From Pseudodonghicola flavimaris (GTDB lineage: Bacteria > Pseudomonadota > Alphaproteobacteria > Rhodobacterales > Rhodobacteraceae), in assembly GCF_030164425.1 (NCBI RefSeq), contig NZ_JASNJD010000012.1, forward strand, positions 62,001-126,000: a stretch of 64,000 bases of DNA, written 5' to 3'. Under the pieces are notes generated by a model. It was given only the letters and a program-made list of their open reading frames with translations. It was not told the DNA's origin and did no database searches. Position numbers and translations under genes: made by a program. Of this stretch, positions 1-8,542 are shown piece by piece. How positions within the stretch are numbered: position 1 is the stretch's first letter; every line of letters begins with the position of its first letter.

Positions 1-195
1 ATAGAGGCCCAGCAGCGGGTGCACATCGGCGACGAAGGCGAAGGCCACCGCCTCGGGCACCAGCGCCAAAGCCACCGTGAGCCCGGAGAGAAGCTCGATC
101 CTCAACCGGCCGAGACTGAAGCCCTCGTCAGGCATCCAGCGCAGGTCGGGTTTGTCGATACGGGAGGCGAAGGCGGCCAGAAGGGCGCGGGGCAT
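1..195 (-). CDS. SulP family anion permease, N-terminal part only
   Basis: Only the first 65 codons lie in the window; the gene runs off the left edge. The translation starts [14 protein letters not shown] and continues into a hydrophobic stretch with [20 protein letters not shown] and [11 protein letters not shown], the opening of the transport domain of SulP (SLC26-like) permeases, which carry sulfate, bicarbonate or other anions across the inner membrane. The ATG at 195 has GGAG five bases upstream on the minus strand. It is divergent from the beta-helix protein at 400. The substrate cannot be told from this fragment. Confidence 0.8.
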   Translation of the reverse strand, partial: MPRALLAAFASRIDKPDLRWMPDEGFSLGRLRIELLSGLTVALALVPEAVAFAFVADVHPLLGLY

Positions 196-399
196 GGATG
201 CTCCTTGGGATTGGGTTTGGCGGGACATTTGTCTTTGCTGCGGCGCAGCGTTTACAGGGTTACCCCCCGGCACGTCAATGCAGGCGGGCCGATGCGCCGG
301 ACAGCGGGGCAATGAGAGCACAGATCACGGGCAGTGCCGCGAGGTCTCATCTCCCGTCTGGCATCCGGGCAGGCTAGGCTGCCCGGCGGAGGGCGGATC
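196..399. promoter_or_regulatory. divergent intergenic region
   Basis: These 204 bases separate the SulP permease (leftward) from the beta-helix membrane protein (rightward), so both promoters should lie here. I see no convincing -35/-10 pair. The stretch GGCGGAGGG just before the ATG at 400 is the likely ribosome binding site of the rightward gene. Confidence 0.35.
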
Positions 400-2112
400 A
401 TGGCAATCATCACCTGTTGGCAGGATATCGAGGATCGGGGCGGCAATGCCTGGCTAACCCCGGCGGAGCAAAAGCTGATCACCGCCTGCCGGGCGGAGGA
501 GGCATGCACCCTCGGCGACGGCACATTGCCGCCCGACGGGACACCTGACCCAGATCGGCGCGTGCGGGCCGAAGTGTTGCGCTATCTGATCCTCGGAGGA
601 TGCGATAGGTGCAAGATTCAGGGCTGGGGTGTGAACCTCGCCGGGGCCTATGTGGAGGGGCAACTCGATCTGTCGTTTCAGACGGCGAAGGGGGAAACAA
701 GCCTCCAGGCTTGCCGCTTCGGGCAGATGATCATCGCCCTACAAGCCCGGTTTCAATCTCTGAACGTCAACGAAAGCCACCTGCCCGGCCTCAATGCGCA
801 GGCCGCGCAGATTAGTGGTAACGTTTTTCTGCGTAGCGTCACCACGACAGGCGAGCTCAGCCTCGCCGGCGCCTCCATCCGTGGCCAACTGGACTGCGAG
901 GGTGCCCGCTTCACCGGAACAGAGAACAACGGTGCGCTGACCGCGGAGGGCGCCCAGGTGGCCGGAAGTGTTTTCTTGCGCGGCATCACCGCGACAGGTG
1001 AGCTCAGCCTCGCCGAAGCCTCCATCGGTGGCCAACTGGACTGCGAGGGCGCTCACTTCACCGGGGCGAAGGGCAAGCCTGCGCTGAACGCGCAAGACGT
1101 GCAGGTGACTACCTCCGTTTTCCTGCGCGGCGTCACCGCGACCGGCGAGATCCGTCTCTCCGGCGCTTCCATCGGAGGCCAGTTTGCATGCGAAGACGCC
1201 AGATTCGCCGGGGTGGAGGGGGAAAGGGCGCTAAATGCGCAGCGGTTACAGGTCACCGACAGCTTTTTCTGGCGCCGCGTGACGGTTGAGGCCGGATCGG
1301 TGGACCTCAGCGCCGCGCATATCGGTGATCTGGTCGATGATCCGGACTGTTGGCCCGATGGTGGGCGTCTCTATCTCGATGGCTTCACCTATGACCGGAT
1401 TTCCGGCGCCCTAACCGACGCCAGCACCCGCCTGCGCTGGCTGGCCAAGGGCGACAGCTGGGGCGGCATCTTCTTCCCTCAGCCCTATACCCAGCTTGCC
1501 AAGGTGCTGCGGGAGATGGGGCATGACCGGGATGCGCGGAAGGTGCTGGCGCGGCGCGAGCAGAAGATTCAGGCGGATATACGCCAGCGTCTGCATGTGG
1601 AACTCGACGGCAGTTTTCGTACCAGATTGCGTGCGATCCGTGCCTATGCGCTGCGCCCGGGGCTCTGGGTCTGGGACCAGCTGCTGCGCTGGGTGGTGGG
1701 CTACGGATACTATCCCTTCCGCAGCCTGCTCTCGCTGCTGGGGCTCTGGGCCGTCGCGGTATGGTTGTCGCATATGGCCTGGACCTCCGGCGATTTCGCG
1801 CCGAATTCCGGGCCGGTGCAGATGTCCGACCGCTGGCAGGCGCTGGCGGTGAGCGTCGAGAATCCCGCCGCGCTCTGGTCATCGGCAGCCGAGGCCGGCC
1901 GCGACTGGGAAACCTTCAACCGCTATGCCTGGGCCGCCGATCTGGTGATCCCGATCATCGACCTGGGCCAGACCGCGGCCTGGGCGCCGTCGACCGAGCG
2001 TGGCAACTGGGGCCGCAGGCTCTGGCGCTATGGTTTCCTGCTGCAGATGGCCGGCTGGATCGTCACCGCGCTGGGGGCGGCCGCGATCACCGGCATCATC
2101 CGCCGGGACTGA
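400..2112 (+). CDS. beta-helix repeat membrane protein of unknown function
   Basis: A 570-residue protein. Residues about 130-310 consist of three good copies and one weak copy of a unit of about 45-50 residues, consensus VFLRGVTATGELSLAGAS followed by IxGQLDCEGARFTG and NAQ, which should fold as a right-handed beta-helix related to pentapeptide repeats. The C-terminal third carries a basic linker (VLARREQKIQADIRQRL) and two hydrophobic segments (around LLSLLGLWAVAVWLSHMAW and MAGWIVTALGAAAITGII), so it is probably anchored in the inner membrane. Related proteins are sometimes labelled membrane-associated oxidoreductase, but I see no cofactor site. ATG at 400 is chosen over an upstream start at 334 because GGAGGG lies just before it. 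Function unknown. Confidence 0.75.
   Translation: MAIITCWQDIEDRGGNAWLTPAEQKLITACRAEEACTLGDGTLPPDGTPDPDRRVRAEVLRYLILGGCDRCKIQGWGVNLAGAYVEGQLDLSFQTAKGETSLQACRFGQMIIALQARFQSLNVNESHLPGLNAQAAQISGNVFLRSVTTTGELSLAGASIRGQLDCEGARFTGTENNGALTAEGAQVAGSVFLRGITATGELSLAEASIGGQLDCEGAHFTGAKGKPALNAQDVQVTTSVFLRGVTATGEIRLSGASIGGQFACEDARFAGVEGERALNAQRLQVTDSFFWRRVTVEAGSVDLSAAHIGDLVDDPDCWPDGGRLYLDGFTYDRISGALTDASTRLRWLAKGDSWGGIFFPQPYTQLAKVLREMGHDRDARKVLARREQKIQADIRQRLHVELDGSFRTRLRAIRAYALRPGLWVWDQLLRWVVGYGYYPFRSLLSLLGLWAVAVWLSHMAWTSGDFAPNSGPVQMSDRWQALAVSVENPAALWSSAAEAGRDWETFNRYAWAADLVIPIIDLGQTAAWAPSTERGNWGRRLWRYGFLLQMAGWIVTALGAAAITGIIRRD
790..1338 (+). repeat. tandem coding repeat, three full units and one partial
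   Basis: Inside the beta-helix gene, units begin near 790, 940, 1084 and 1231. The first three encode VFLR-(S/G)-(V/I)-T-x-TGE followed by GASI or EASI, GGQLDCEG-type strands and an F(T/A)G turn. DNA identity between units 1 and 2 is high (for example GCGACAGGTGAGCTCAGCCT against ACGACAGGCGAGCTCAGCCT), so recent unit duplication is likely. The fourth unit (NAQRLQVTDSFFWRRVTVE) is diverged and closes the helix. Confidence 0.7.
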
Positions 2113-2232
2113 GCCGAATTTGGGCAGCCCCGCCGCCGCCGGCGCCGGAGCCGGGACCGCGCTGCGACCTGCGGTTGCATCCCCCGGGCCGGCGGGTAAT
2201 CTCGCCGGCAACGGACAATCAGGGCGAATTCC

Positions 2233-3114
<882 letters not shown>

Positions 3115-3190
3115 GGGGGCGGCGGGCGCGGTCTGCCAGGCCTCTCCCCCGCACCGGGAACTTCCAATGGGCCGGTGTTTCCGACGGCCG

Positions 3191-3256
3191 GCGCCTCTTG
3201 GGGGCGCTGCCCCCGGCCTGCGGCCTCCCCCGGGATATTTCGGGCCAGAAAAAGAC
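3191..3256 (+). repeat. dispersed intergenic repeat, copy A
   Basis: A GC-rich inverted stretch (GGGGGCGCTGCCCCC) is followed by CCCCCGGGATATTTCGGGCC and AGAAAAAGA. It lies between the convergent ends of mtnP and the LuxR-type gene. The same pattern (GC hairpin, then GGRATATTTGGGCCAGA-like core, then A/G-rich tail) recurs near 7797-7855, 13137-13190 and 16191-16240. The position at 3' ends suggests a role in termination or mRNA end protection, which is an inference. Confidence 0.6.
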
Positions 3257-3308
3257 GGCGGTGGCGCAGCATGGGCGGCGGCGCGGGGCCGGTGGGGGCA
3301 GGTCCGGC

Positions 3309-3989
3309 TCAGCGTCGGCAGATCGCGAACAAGGCGCCGCGCGAGGAGATCCCGAGCTTGTCATAAGCGCGGCGGCGGTAGGTCACCACGCTGGAGGCCG
3401 CGACCCCGAGATCGTCGGCGATCTCCTCCGCCTTCTTGCCGGCGAGCATGCCGAGGCAAACCGCTCTTTCGCGCTCCGACAGCACCGCCAGCGCCGGCGG
3501 TGCCTCGCTCAGCCGCGCCTCGAAATGCAAGAGCGCCAGACGCCCCAGCAGCGGCAGCAGCGCATCCTCGTCGCGCGGCAGAACCTCCCAGTAGAGGTTG
3601 AGCACCAGCCGCAGGCGCGCGCCCGCGGCCAGCACCGCCGTCTTGCCCGCCAGTCCGGGCCGTTCGAAGAAGCGCAGCCGATAGTCCTCCGGCCCCGGCG
3701 CCCCGCCGGTGACCACGCTCAGCGCCCCCGGCGCCAGCGCCAGAACCCGGGCGTAGAGCGGGTCCTGCCGATACCAGCCGTCGAGATAGCTTTCCGCCAG
3801 CGCCCCGCCCAGCGCCTGGGCGCGGAAATTGCGCGACAGCAGACAGGCGGCGTGATCGGCATCATAGGCGAAGACCATCACCTGCACCGCGCCGGTCGCC
3901 ACCACCAGATCGAGAAACGGGGCCGCCCAGCCGTCCTGGCCGGTGTGGCCCAGGCAGGCGTCGATGGCCCTGATCTCGCTCTGCCCCAT
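3309..3989 (-). CDS. LuxR-type HTH transcriptional regulator
   Basis: A 226-residue protein with a C-terminal LuxR/FixJ helix-turn-helix (residues about 168-226: LSERERAVCLGMLAGKKAEE, then IADDLGVAASSVVTYRRRAY and DKLGIS). The N-terminal 160 residues contain aromatic motifs (YLDGWYRQDPLYARVL) reminiscent of autoinducer/ligand-binding domains, but no synthase gene is nearby, so it may be a solo LuxR-type sensor or may bind another small ligand. It is divergent from the FAD monooxygenase starting at 4071, 81 bases away, and probably controls it (inference). ATG at 3989 is preferred because GGGGGACAAGGGC precedes it; ATG at 4004 would add five residues but has no clear ribosome site. Confidence 0.8.
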   Translation of the reverse strand: MGQSEIRAIDACLGHTGQDGWAAPFLDLVVATGAVQVMVFAYDADHAACLLSRNFRAQALGGALAESYLDGWYRQDPLYARVLALAPGALSVVTGGAPGPEDYRLRFFERPGLAGKTAVLAAGARLRLVLNLYWEVLPRDEDALLPLLGRLALLHFEARLSEAPPALAVLSERERAVCLGMLAGKKAEEIADDLGVAASSVVTYRRRAYDKLGISSRGALFAICRR

Positions 3990-4070
3990 GCCCTTGTCCC
4001 CCATAAAAGAGGACTTACCCCGTTCCCGCGCCCCGGTACAGAGAACAGAGACCAGACGGGAGGACCCAGA

Positions 4071-5684
4071 ATGCGACCAGCGGGACGCGGCGAGCTCGAT
4101 TCGCTCTATTTCACCTATCCGCATTTCCCTGCCCCGGTGCGGACCCCGGGGCCCGAGACGCGTCGCCCGGTGGTGATCGCCGGCGCCGGTCCGGTGGGGA
4201 TGACGGCGGCGCTGACACTGGCGCAATATGGGATCCGCAGCCTGCTGCTGGACCGCAAGGACACCTTCAACGACGGCAGCCGCGCCATCTGCATCTCGCG
4301 GTCGAGCTATTACATCCTGGAGCGCCTGGGGGCGCTGCAGCCGTTTCTGGACAAGGCTCTGGGCTGGACCCGGGGGCGCAGCTTTTACCGCGGCCGGCAG
4401 ATCCTGGAATTCGACATGCCGGATTCGGCGGATGAGAAGTTCCGTCCGATGTACAATCTGCAACAGCAGTATATCGAGGCCTTCCTGTGGCAGGCCGTCA
4501 CCGCCAACCCGCTGATCGAGACCCGCTGGCAGAGCGAGGTGACCGGAATCTCGGAGGAGCCCCAGGGCGTCACCCTGACGGTCAGCGATCCCGGCGGCAG
4601 CTATGCCCTGCCCGCCCAATGGGTGCTGGCCGCCGACGGCGCCCGCAGTGCGATCCGGCAGATGCGCGGGCTGCGGCTGCAGGGAGAGAATTACGAGGGC
4701 CGCTATGTCATCGCCGACGTGCAGATGGCGCATGATTATCCCACCATCCGCCGGGCGCTGTTCGATCCGGTCAGCCGCCCCGGCGGCACCGTGCTGATCC
4801 ACCGCCAGCCCGACAATATCTGGCGCATCGATTATCAGCTGCGCGACGACGAAAGCGCCGAAGAGGCGACCCGGGAAGAGAACGTGCGCGCCGCCGTCGC
4901 CGCGGTGCTGGCCGAGATCGGCCAGGACAGCCCCTGGCAGCTGGAATGGTGGAGCGTCTATTCCGCCAACACGCTGGCGCTGGAGGATTATCGCGACGGC
5001 CGGGTGATCTTTGTCGGCGACAGCGCCCATATCGTGCCGATCTTCGGCGTACGCGGGCTGAACAACGGGCTGGCGGATGCGCAGAACATCGGCTGGAAGC
5101 TGGCCTTCGTGCTGACCGGGCAGGCCGGAGAAGCGCTGATCGACAGCTATACGCCAGAGCGGCGCGGCGCCACGCTGGATGTCTTCGCCAATGCCGGCAA
5201 GAGCACCCGCTTCATGACCCCGCCCGATGCCGGCTGGCGGCTGATGCGCGATGCGGCACTGTCACTGGCACTGACCCGGTCCTCGGCCGGGCGGCTGGCC
5301 AATCCGCGGCAGATGACCCCCTATACCTATGCCGCAAGCCCGGCCACCGCTTCCGACGACCCGGCATTTTCCGATGGCCCGATCCCCGGCGCGCTGATGC
5401 CCGATGTGGCGCTGGAGACCGGCTTTCTCTCCGACCGGATGGGCCCGGGGTTCACCCTGCTGCGTTTCGGTGCCGGCGCGGCCGCCTGCGACGATCCCGC
5501 GCTCACCCTGGTCGATCTGCCCGCCGACGGCCCGGTGGGCCGGGCCTATGGCGCCCGGCCCGGCACCGCCTATCTGATCCGCCCGGATCTCCATATCGCC
5601 GGCCGCTGGCACCAGGCCGACGCGACAACCCTTTGCCAGACGCTGAACCGTCTGCTGGCCCGCACCGAGGAGACGACCGCATGA
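4071..5684 (+). CDS. FAD-dependent aromatic-type monooxygenase (UbiH/MhpA superfamily)
   Basis: A 537-residue class A flavoprotein monooxygenase. It shows the Rossmann FAD motif VVIAGAGPVGMTAALTLAQY at about residues 35-55, the LAADGARSAIRQ motif of the second nucleotide-contacting region, and the FAD ribityl motif VGDSAHIVPIFGVRGLNNG near residue 320. The C-terminal thioredoxin-like tail (about residues 430-537) is typical of phenol or 3-hydroxyphenylpropionate hydroxylase relatives. The ATG at 4071 has GGGAGGA seven bases upstream. It overlaps the DUF2783 gene by ATGA and faces a LuxR-type gene. The substrate is unknown; a hydroxylated aromatic acid is the usual type. Confidence 0.85.
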   Translation: MRPAGRGELDSLYFTYPHFPAPVRTPGPETRRPVVIAGAGPVGMTAALTLAQYGIRSLLLDRKDTFNDGSRAICISRSSYYILERLGALQPFLDKALGWTRGRSFYRGRQILEFDMPDSADEKFRPMYNLQQQYIEAFLWQAVTANPLIETRWQSEVTGISEEPQGVTLTVSDPGGSYALPAQWVLAADGARSAIRQMRGLRLQGENYEGRYVIADVQMAHDYPTIRRALFDPVSRPGGTVLIHRQPDNIWRIDYQLRDDESAEEATREENVRAAVAAVLAEIGQDSPWQLEWWSVYSANTLALEDYRDGRVIFVGDSAHIVPIFGVRGLNNGLADAQNIGWKLAFVLTGQAGEALIDSYTPERRGATLDVFANAGKSTRFMTPPDAGWRLMRDAALSLALTRSSAGRLANPRQMTPYTYAASPATASDDPAFSDGPIPGALMPDVALETGFLSDRMGPGFTLLRFGAGAAACDDPALTLVDLPADGPVGRAYGARPGTAYLIRPDLHIAGRWHQADATTLCQTLNRLLARTEETTA

Positions 5685-5875
5685 CCGATGCCGATCTCGA
5701 ACGCCTGTACGAGGCGATGGCCGAAACCCTCGGCACCCTGCCCCGGACCGACCACGCGCTCTATCTGGCGAAGCTGGCGCTGGCGCTGGCCGAAACCCTG
5801 GACGACACGCCCCAGGCGCTGGCGGTGATCGCCGAATGCCGCCAGGGGCTGCTGCCGGAGGGGGCGCCGGCCTGA
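5681..5875 (+). CDS. DUF2783 small protein
   Basis: A 64-residue acidic, helical protein (MTDADLERLYEAMAETLG ... LYLAKLALALAETLDDTP ... ALAVIAECRQGL). Its start overlaps the stop of the monooxygenase (ATGA at 5681), so the two are translationally coupled. Small proteins of the DUF2783 family are known next to FAD monooxygenases in alphaproteobacteria; a subunit or stabilising role is inferred from this context only. No catalytic motif is visible. Confidence 0.75.
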   Translation: MTDADLERLYEAMAETLGTLPRTDHALYLAKLALALAETLDDTPQALAVIAECRQGLLPEGAPA

Positions 5876-5984
5876 CCCGCCTGACCGGCCCGACCCGCTG
5901 CCCGTCATCCGGGACACGCACCGCAGGACTTGACCGGGGCGGGCAAATCCGGCTCTCTCAACCGATCGTGAAGGGAGTATTCCG

Positions 5985-6614
5985 ATGCCGCTTGACCTCT
6001 GGCTGACCTTCGTCGCCGCCGCCACCGCGCTTTTGCTGATCCCGGGGCCCACCGTGCTGCTGGTGCTGAGCTATGCGCTGAGCAAGGGACGCGGCGTCGC
6101 CGTCGCCTCTGCCACCGGGGTGGCCCTGGGGGATTTCATCGCGATGACCGCCTCGCTGCTGGGGCTGGGAGCGCTGGTCATGGCCTCGGCGACGCTGTTC
6201 ACCGTGCTGAAATGGATCGGTGCCGCCTATTTGCTGTGGATGGGCTGGAAGCTCTTCCGCAGCGCGCCGGCCAGCGGTATCCAGGCGCTGAGCCGGGTCA
6301 GCGACATCACCGCCCGCGGGGTCTTCCGCCATGCCGCCGCGGTCACCGCGCTGAACCCGAAGTCGATCGCCTTCTTCGTCGCCTTCGTGCCGCAGTTCCT
6401 GCGCCCGGAACTGCCGCTGTTGCCGCAATTCGCCATCCTGATCGCTACCTTCGTGACGCTGGCGGCGCTGAACGCGCTGGCCTATGCGCTGTTGGCCGAC
6501 CGGCTGCGCCGCCTGATCGGCCGGCCGCGGGTGATCACCGGACTGACCCGCAGTGGCGGGCTGACGCTGATGGGTATGGGGCTGGCCACCGCCTTCCTGC
6601 GCCGCCCGGCCTGA
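5985..6614 (+). CDS. LysE/RhtB family amino-acid exporter
   Basis: A 209-residue inner membrane protein with about six hydrophobic segments. The opening LIPGPTVLLVLSYALSKGRG and the later KWIGAAYLLWMGWKLFRS plus ALNPKSIAFFVAFVPQFL are hallmarks of the LysE/RhtB family, which exports amino acids or homoserine lactone-like compounds by proton antiport. GGGAG lies nine bases before the ATG. It is separated by about 110 bases from the DUF2783 gene, so it may have its own promoter. The substrate cannot be assigned. Confidence 0.9.
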   Translation: MPLDLWLTFVAAATALLLIPGPTVLLVLSYALSKGRGVAVASATGVALGDFIAMTASLLGLGALVMASATLFTVLKWIGAAYLLWMGWKLFRSAPASGIQALSRVSDITARGVFRHAAAVTALNPKSIAFFVAFVPQFLRPELPLLPQFAILIATFVTLAALNALAYALLADRLRRLIGRPRVITGLTRSGGLTLMGMGLATAFLRRPA

Positions 6615-6676
6615 CCCCCTGCGTCCGGCCTGCCCTCTCCGCCCGGCCTGATCGGCGCCGGCAGGCGACGGCGCGC

Positions 6677-6850
6677 TCAGGACTTGTCGTGCTCTTTCAT
6701 GAACTCGCGGATGAAGCGGCGGATTTCCCGCGCCGCGCTGGTGTCGAGCGCCTTGCACAGATCGACAAAGGCATCCCGTTCGCCCTTGTCCAAACGCAGC
6801 ACCAACTGGCTGTCTTTCTTGCCTGCAGCCTTGCCGTCTTTCTTCGTCAC
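6677..6850 (-). CDS. small putative ribbon-helix-helix protein
   Basis: A 57-residue basic protein from a GTG start (VTKKDGKAAGKKDSQ, then LVLRLDKGERDAFVDLCKAL and DTSAAREIRRFIREFMKEH). A short beta-strand-like stretch (SQLVLRLD) followed by two helices with SAAREIRRFI fits the Arc/CopG ribbon-helix-helix fold. Upstream on this strand, 36 bases from the start, is a near-perfect 24-bp palindrome, as expected for an autoregulated RHH repressor. A divergent 38-codon gene begins on the other side. An extended reading to ATG 7105 is rejected because it would run through the palindrome and the opposing gene. Specific function unknown. Confidence 0.65.
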   Translation of the reverse strand: MTKKDGKAAGKKDSQLVLRLDKGERDAFVDLCKALDTSAAREIRRFIREFMKEHDKS

Positions 6851-6885
6851 GCGCGATCCGTCCCGGGAAGCCTTGAATTTTCGTA

Positions 6886-6909
6886 TATGCAGTGTATATA
6901 CATTGCATA
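6886..6909. promoter_or_regulatory. 24-bp palindromic operator candidate
   Basis: TATGCA and TGCATA flank a central TGTATATACA, giving 11 of 12 symmetric base pairs (the only mismatch is 6892/6903). It lies in an AT-rich island between the leftward RHH-like gene and the rightward 38-residue gene, where both promoters should be. TGCA half-sites around an AT-rich centre resemble operators of CopG-type repressors. Binding is inferred, symmetry is seen directly. Confidence 0.7.
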
Positions 6910-6911
6910 GT

Positions 6912-6930
6912 ACATCGGTCACACCGACGT
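6912..6930. promoter_or_regulatory. second inverted repeat in the divergent region
   Basis: ACATCGGT and ACCGACGT flank a 3-base centre (CAC), with one mismatched pair. It lies immediately beside the 24-bp palindrome and 26 bases before the ATG at 6956, so it may be a further operator or a 5' leader hairpin of the small gene. Confidence 0.4.
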
Positions 6931-6955
6931 AACAACAAAACGAAAGGAAAGGCAA

Positions 6956-7072
6956 ATGCACCTCTATACCGCACAGGCGCTTCTGACCCGGGATCGACGG
7001 GATTGGACAAAACCGCACCTCAGCTGGCTGCCCGCCGCGCTCTACCGCAGCTTCCGCGAAGCCAAACGCTGA
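6956..7072 (+). CDS. 38-residue hypothetical protein
   Basis: A short reading frame starting MHLYTAQALLTRDRRDW and ending SFREAKR. It has a good ribosome site (AAAGGAAAGG five bases before the ATG), a leader that is A-rich, and a strong hairpin 17 bases after the stop. It is rich in Arg, Leu and Trp, with no signal peptide or membrane segment. It starts on the other side of a palindrome from the RHH-like gene, so the two could be co-regulated. I do not recognise the family. Confidence 0.5.
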   Translation: MHLYTAQALLTRDRRDWTKPHLSWLPAALYRSFREAKR

Positions 7073-7088
7073 GCTTCGGGCCACGGCA

Positions 7089-7120
7089 GGGGGCGATCTG
7101 ATCATTCAGGTCTCGCCCCC
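7089..7120 (+). terminator. stem-loop after the 38-residue gene
   Basis: GGGGGCGA (7089-7096) pairs with TCGCCCCC (7113-7120), and an inner CTGA/TCAG stem closes the loop TCAT. There is no T-run after it, so it is terminator-like rather than a clear intrinsic terminator. It separates the small gene from apt. Confidence 0.5.
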
Positions 7121-7216
7121 GGCCCGATCCGGCCGGAACCGCCCCATGCGGGGCTTGCATGCGCGGCGCCTATCGGCGACACCCGGCAGGTCACAATGTC
7201 AGCCGGAGCCCGCCAG

Positions 7217-7756
7217 ATGCAGCAGACCAAACAGGTCCAGGACTACATCCGCACCATCGTCGATTTCCCGCATGAGGGGATCCTGTTTCGCGACGTGACC
7301 ACGCTCTTCGCCGATCCACGCGGTTTTCGCATGGCCATCGACCAGATGCTGCACCCCTATGCCGGCGAACGCATCGACAAGGTCGTCGGGCTCGAAGCGC
7401 GCGGTTTCATCCTCGGCGGCGCCATCGCGCACCAGCTCTCGGTCGGCTTCGTGCCGATCCGCAAGAAGGGCAAGCTGCCCGGCCGCACCCTCAGCCAAGA
7501 CTACAAGCTGGAATACGGCGAGGCGATCGTCGAAATCCACGACGATGCCATCGCCCCCGGTGAAAAGGTGCTGATCGTCGACGATCTTCTGGCCACGGGC
7601 GGCACCTGCGGCGCGGCGATCCAGCTGATCGAACGCCTGCAGGGCCAGATCGTCAGCTGCGCCTTCATCGTCGACCTGCCCGATCTCGGCGGCCGCAAGC
7701 GGCTGCAGGAGATGGGTATGAACGTCCACGCGCTCTGCAGCTTCGAAGGGCTCTGA
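7217..7756 (+). CDS. apt: adenine phosphoribosyltransferase
   Basis: A 179-residue type I phosphoribosyltransferase that converts adenine and PRPP to AMP. Signatures are [20 protein letters not shown] near the N-terminus, [25 protein letters not shown] with the flexible loop, and the PRPP-binding motif [14 protein letters not shown]. The ATG at 7217 is preferred (GGAG eight bases upstream, product length as in the family); an in-frame ATG at 7196 would add seven residues. It completes the salvage step after mtnP. Confidence 0.95.
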   Translation: MQQTKQVQDYIRTIVDFPHEGILFRDVTTLFADPRGFRMAIDQMLHPYAGERIDKVVGLEARGFILGGAIAHQLSVGFVPIRKKGKLPGRTLSQDYKLEYGEAIVEIHDDAIAPGEKVLIVDDLLATGGTCGAAIQLIERLQGQIVSCAFIVDLPDLGGRKRLQEMGMNVHALCSFEGL

Positions 7757-7796
7757 CCGCCCGCGCCCGGTCACCGCGCCTGTTTTTCCGGCGCCC

Positions 7797-7855
7797 CTTC
7801 GATCTGGCCCAAATATCCTCGGGGGGAAGCGGCCCCCGGGCCGCGAGGGGGCAGA
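7797..7855 (-). repeat. dispersed intergenic repeat, copy B
   Basis: Read on the minus strand: GC-rich hairpin material, then CCCCCCGAGGATATTTGGGC and CAGATCGAAG. It matches copy A in order and core. It sits between the convergent ends of apt and the flavin reductase-like gene, oriented with the latter. Confidence 0.55.
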
Positions 7856-7893
7856 CAGCCCCCCTCCCCGGCCGGCCACCCGACGCCCCCCGT

Positions 7894-8436
7894 TCAAAAA
7901 CCCGGCGGCAACCGGTTGCGCATCGCCGCGCGCCGGTCCAGCCGCTCGCCGTCGGTAATAAACGTACCGTCACCCACGGCATGCAGCAGCCGCGTCTCAG
8001 CGCGGGTCGGATCGGTCCAGGCGGCCTCCGCCTGCAGCACCAGGATGGTATAGGGCTCGATCATCTCGACCACGCGGCATTCGATATTGGCCAGCGCCTC
8101 GGCGATCAGCGGCGCCCGCACCCGCTCTGCCGGCCGGCGGGTCAGGCCGAAAGCCTCGAATTTGTCGGTGCTGCTGCCGGAACAGGTCCCGACCCCGATC
8201 ACCTGGTCCAGCATGTCGACCGGCGGCAGCGCGATCACGCATTCCCGCGTCCGGCGCAGCGCACCGAAGGAATGGTTCCACGGGCCGGTGGTGATCGCCA
8301 GGGTGCCGGCGAAATCCAGAACCATGGTCCAGGTGATGGTCATCACATTGTCGCGCTGGCCGTCATTGGTGGTCACCAGAACCACCGGCCCAGATTCCAT
8401 CAGCGTGAAAACCTTGCCCAGATCGTAGGGGGTCAT
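7894..8436 (-). CDS. flavin reductase-like (FMN-binding split barrel) protein
   Basis: A 180-residue protein beginning MTPYDLGKVFTLMESGPVVL. The pattern VTTNDGQRDNVMTITWTM followed by FAGTLAITTGPWNHSF and ECVIALPP is typical of the flavin reductase-like split-barrel domain, which binds FMN and may reduce flavin with NAD(P)H. The ATG at 8436 has GGAG seven bases upstream (AGGAGTAACGGT); an in-frame GTG/ATG at 8457 is less likely. It stands alone, back to back with pepT. The partner or substrate is unknown. Confidence 0.85.
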   Translation of the reverse strand: MTPYDLGKVFTLMESGPVVLVTTNDGQRDNVMTITWTMVLDFAGTLAITTGPWNHSFGALRRTRECVIALPPVDMLDQVIGVGTCSGSSTDKFEAFGLTRRPAERVRAPLIAEALANIECRVVEMIEPYTILVLQAEAAWTDPTRAETRLLHAVGDGTFITDGERLDRRAAMRNRLPPGF

Positions 8437-8542
8437 ACCGTTACTCCTGTTCACCACCGTTTCACCGCCGCCTGCGCCACACCCACCCCTTGACTCTCGC
8501 GACCAGCCGGTTCCCTTCTGAGGCGAAGATACAGGAGAGTCG

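Noticed and set aside
7196-7216. Upstream ATG of apt
   Set aside because: The in-frame ATG at 7217 has a better ribosome site and gives the family's usual length.
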